NCBI GenBank assembly: GCA_002314435.1
Contig: DCFV01000047.1
Span: forward strand, 29,798-38,289
Direction of reading: 5' to 3'
DNA length: 8,492 nt
From: Acidobacteriaceae bacterium UBA1795
Lineage (GTDB): Bacteria > Acidobacteriota > Terriglobia > Terriglobales > Acidobacteriaceae
Position 1 is the first letter of the stretch, and the number at the start of each line of letters is the position of its first letter. Position numbers and translations under genes: made by a program. Positions 6,402 to 8,492 of this stretch are shown in pieces. Below the pieces are notes generated by a model. That model searched no databases, had not been told where the DNA came from, and saw only the letters and a program-made list of their open reading frames with translations.

Positions 6402-7475
6402 GTGCCAGAGATTCGGATTTCTCAGCCCCAGATTCAAACCGAAGTTGCCGTCCGCGAGAGCGTGCCTCCGGCGGCCCCGGCAGAGGTTTCGGCGATTCGC
6501 AAGTATCTGCTTTCGCGCAGCGACTCGGCTGTGGCCGACCGGCTGTTTCATTGGTTGATGGTGCTATGCGCGTTGAGCATCTTTGCAATCGTGGTGCTGA
6601 TTGCGTGGCGGCTGGTGGTGAGTTCGCAGGTGACCTGGGACCGGTTCGGGCTGGGGTTCTTCTATAAGTCGTTTGTGAATCCGGACACGCATCAAAGAAT
6701 CTACTGGGATCCGGTGAACGAGCAATTCAGCGCGGTGCCTTTTGTTTATGGCACGCTGGTGTCGTCGTTTCTGGCTCTGCTGATCGCAGTTCCGCTGGGA
6801 GTGGGACTGGCCATCTTCATGACCGAAATGTGTCCACGGATGCTTCGCGGACCGCTGGCGTTTGTGACCGAGTTGCTGGCGGCGATTCCGAGCATCATTT
6901 ACGGCCTTTGGGCGGTGTTTGTGCTGGTGCCTCTGCTGCGTGAGCACGTAAACCCGCTGCTGGTGAAGCTTCTTGGATGGTCTGGGCTGGTCGCGAACGA
7001 CAATCCGACGGGCCTCGGGTTTCTGGCCGGCGGGGTGATTCTGTCGATCATGATTCTGCCGATTATTTCGTCGCTGACGCGCGAGGTGATGACGGCAGTG
7101 CCGCACTCGCAGCGCGAGGCAGTGCTGGCGTTGGGAGCGACGCGCTGGGAGATGATCCGCATGGGCGTGCTGCGCAATGCACGCATCGGCATTGTGGGCG
7201 CGATCATTCTGGGCCTGGGGCGCGCGTTGGGCGAAACGATGGCTGTGACCATGGTGATCGGCAATACGCCGGAGATTCATAAGTCGATTCTGTCGAACGG
7301 AACGTCGATGGCGGCGGTGATCGCGAACGAGTTTACCGAGGCAGTGAGCGATGTGCACCGCAGCGCGCTGATTGAGATCGGCCTGGCGCTGTTTATTGTC
7401 ACTATCATCGTGAACGTGATTGCCCAGTTGCTGGTGTGGGCTGTGACGCGTGGGACGCCCTCGCAGGCGCATTGA
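6402..7475 (+). CDS. pstC: Phosphate ABC transporter permease PstC
   Basis: An inner-membrane subunit of 357 residues that forms, with PstA, the channel of the high-affinity phosphate importer. A polar cytoplasmic stretch (about 1-48) precedes membrane segments near 50-71, 114-140, 155-179, 204-224, 262-285 and 322-348. A periplasmic loop of about 40 residues lies between the first two. The coupling EAA loop that contacts PstB is SQREAVLALGATRWEMI at 236-252, and GRALGETMAVTMVIGN at 273-288 is a PstC hallmark. I chose the GTG at 6402 because AAGGTGA lies eight bases upstream; the TTG at 6369 would add 11 residues but has no ribosome site. It is the first gene of pstC-pstA-pstB, and the pstA ribosome site overlaps its stop codon. 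No pstS precedes it; the upstream neighbour is the divergent rhamnosidase. Confidence 0.95.
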   Translation: MPEIRISQPQIQTEVAVRESVPPAAPAEVSAIRKYLLSRSDSAVADRLFHWLMVLCALSIFAIVVLIAWRLVVSSQVTWDRFGLGFFYKSFVNPDTHQRIYWDPVNEQFSAVPFVYGTLVSSFLALLIAVPLGVGLAIFMTEMCPRMLRGPLAFVTELLAAIPSIIYGLWAVFVLVPLLREHVNPLLVKLLGWSGLVANDNPTGLGFLAGGVILSIMILPIISSLTREVMTAVPHSQREAVLALGATRWEMIRMGVLRNARIGIVGAIILGLGRALGETMAVTMVIGNTPEIHKSILSNGTSMAAVIANEFTEAVSDVHRSALIEIGLALFIVTIIVNVIAQLLVWAVTRGTPSQAH

Positions 7476-7479
7476 GGAG
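7474..7479 (+). promoter_or_regulatory. pstA: Ribosome binding site deciding the TTG start of pstA
   Basis: GAGGAG begins inside the pstC stop codon and ends six bases before the TTG at 7486. This is the strongest ribosome site in the window and supports a TTG start and coupled translation. Confidence 0.7.
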
Positions 7480-7485
7480 ATAGAG

Positions 7486-8355
7486 TTGAACGGTGAGACG
7501 TTCAAAATGCGTGCCCGGTTGCGGGCGCTGACCGATCACACGGTGACTGCGCTGTCGATTGCGGCGACCATTATCGTGGTCACGCCGCTGGTGGCCATCT
7601 TCGCCTACCTTGTGATCAGGGGCGCGAGCTCGCTGAACCTGGATTTCTTCATCAAGGTGCCAAAGCCAGTGGGTGAGAACGGCGGCGGCATGGCGAATGC
7701 CATTGTCGGCTCAGGCGTCCTGCTGGCCGTGGCCAGCGCCATCGGAGTGCCAATGGGCATTGGCGGCGGAATTTATCTGGCGGAGTTTGGGCGTGGCACT
7801 AAGCTCGCGAACGCAGTGCGATTTACGGCTGACGTGTTGAATGGAGTGCCGTCAATCGTGATGGGCCTGGCGATCTATTCGCTTGTAGTGGTGCCGCAGC
7901 GCACCTTCTCCGCATTTTCAGGTGGTGTAGCGCTGGGCATCATGATGATTCCCACGGTGTGCCGCACGACGGAAGAGATGTTGCTGATGGTTCCGCATGC
8001 GGTGCGCGAGGCGGCGCTGGGGCTCGGCGTGCCGAACTGGCGCTCGGTGCTGTCGATCACCGTGAAGACCGCATCGCCGGGCATCATCACGGGCTGCATG
8101 CTGGCGTTTGCACGCGTTGCGGGCGAAACGGCGCCGCTATTGTTCACGGCCTTTGGCAACCCGTTTATGACGACGACTCTGAACCGGCCGATTGAAGCGC
8201 TGCCGCTACAGATTTTTGTGTATGCGAACTCACCCTATGACGACTGGCACCGGCTGGCGTGGGGCGGTGCGCTGGTTTTGATTTTGCTGATTGTGCTTGC
8301 GGTTTCGCTGGTGCGCTATGTGACCAGCCGCGGCGTGTTGAAAGGGGCTAGCTAA
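7486..8355 (+). CDS. pstA: Phosphate ABC transporter permease PstA
   Basis: The second inner-membrane permease of the phosphate importer, 289 residues, within the family range. Membrane segments are seen near 20-44, 71-98, 114-136, 145-158, 198-222 and 259-277. The EAA loop HAVREAALGLGVPNWRSVL at 171-189 should dock on PstB, and ARVAGETAPLLFTAFG at 209-224 is the conserved PstA motif. The start is taken as TTG at 7486 because GAGGAG lies six bases before it. An ATG at 7507 (282 residues) has GGTGAG nine bases upstream and is the main alternative. The gap to pstC is only 10 bases, and pstB starts on the base after the pstA stop, so the three genes are almost certainly one translationally coupled operon. 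Confidence 0.95.
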   Translation: MNGETFKMRARLRALTDHTVTALSIAATIIVVTPLVAIFAYLVIRGASSLNLDFFIKVPKPVGENGGGMANAIVGSGVLLAVASAIGVPMGIGGGIYLAEFGRGTKLANAVRFTADVLNGVPSIVMGLAIYSLVVVPQRTFSAFSGGVALGIMMIPTVCRTTEEMLLMVPHAVREAALGLGVPNWRSVLSITVKTASPGIITGCMLAFARVAGETAPLLFTAFGNPFMTTTLNRPIEALPLQIFVYANSPYDDWHRLAWGGALVLILLIVLAVSLVRYVTSRGVLKGAS

Positions 8356-8492
8356 GTGGGCGTCGGAATCGAGGTCACCAACCTGAACGCGTGGTACGGA
8401 TCGAACCACACGCTGCAGGATATTTCACTGCACATTCCAGCCAATCATGCCACGGCGTTGATAGGCCCCTCGGGCTGCGGCAAGAGCACGTT
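8356..8492 (+). CDS. pstB: Phosphate ABC transporter ATP-binding protein PstB, N-terminal part (truncated by window edge)
   Basis: The first 45 residues of the cytoplasmic ATPase that drives phosphate import through PstC-PstA. The sequence begins IEVTNLNAWYGSNHTLQDIS (residues 5-24), the usual PstB first strands and A-loop Tyr (Y14), and reaches the Walker A motif GPSGCGKST at 37-45 just before the window ends. The start is GTG at 8356, directly after the pstA stop codon, with AAAGGGG at 8341-8347 eight bases upstream and lying inside the end of pstA. Signature, Walker B and H-loop motifs would lie outside the window. PstB is favoured over other ABC ATPases because of the pstC-pstA context and the NAWYG motif; phoU is a likely next gene but is not seen. 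Confidence 0.93.
   Translation, partial: MGVGIEVTNLNAWYGSNHTLQDISLHIPANHATALIGPSGCGKST

Noticed and set aside
6564..7505. 313-codon open frame on the minus strand opposite pstC
   Set aside because: The His/Arg/Gln-rich translation is a shadow; PstC on the other strand has all family motifs.

Overview
The window looks like ordinary chromosome from a GC-rich soil-type bacterium. The best guess is Acidobacteriota, class Terriglobia (the Granulicella, Terriglobus and Edaphobacter neighbourhood). This is inferred from gene style: a TonB-dependent receptor with an N-terminal carboxypeptidase-regulatory-like domain, a small secreted Cys/His protein beside it, a secreted GH78 rhamnosidase next to a LacI regulator, and frequent GTG and TTG starts. 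No rRNA or other marker gene is present to confirm it. No rRNA, tRNA, insertion sequence, CRISPR array or prophage gene is visible.

Layout. Bases 1-1024 (minus strand) hold a small exported Cys-rich protein followed by the first 174 residues of a TonB-dependent outer-membrane receptor that runs off the left edge. A short divergent gap of about 90 bases leads to homoserine dehydrogenase (hom, 1117-2418, plus). It is followed after 50 bases by a 72-residue Cys/His protein of unknown function (2469-2687, plus). Bases 2691-6253 (minus) hold a secreted alpha-L-rhamnosidase of family GH78 and, downstream of it, a LacI-family regulator. The 74 bases between these two contain a perfect 13-base inverted repeat. 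From 6402 to the right edge (plus) lies a phosphate ABC transporter operon, pstC-pstA-pstB, tightly packed and with pstB cut off just after its Walker A motif.

How the genes work together. Hom supplies homoserine for threonine, methionine and isoleucine synthesis, with an ACT domain for probable feedback control. The rhamnosidase probably removes rhamnose from plant or microbial glycans outside the cytoplasm, and the adjacent LacI protein is its likely regulator, with the inverted repeat as a candidate operator. PstC and PstA form the membrane channel, and PstB the ATPase, of high-affinity phosphate import. No pstS gene for the phosphate-binding protein lies upstream of pstC. The receptor and the small secreted protein may form one unit, possibly linked to metal uptake, but this is speculative.

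Nothing in the window is clearly a new system. The least explained items are the small Cys/His secreted protein with its receptor, the 72-residue Cys/His protein behind hom, and the inverted repeat before lacI. No gene-free stretch exceeds 300 bases; the longest is 148 bases (6254-6401).
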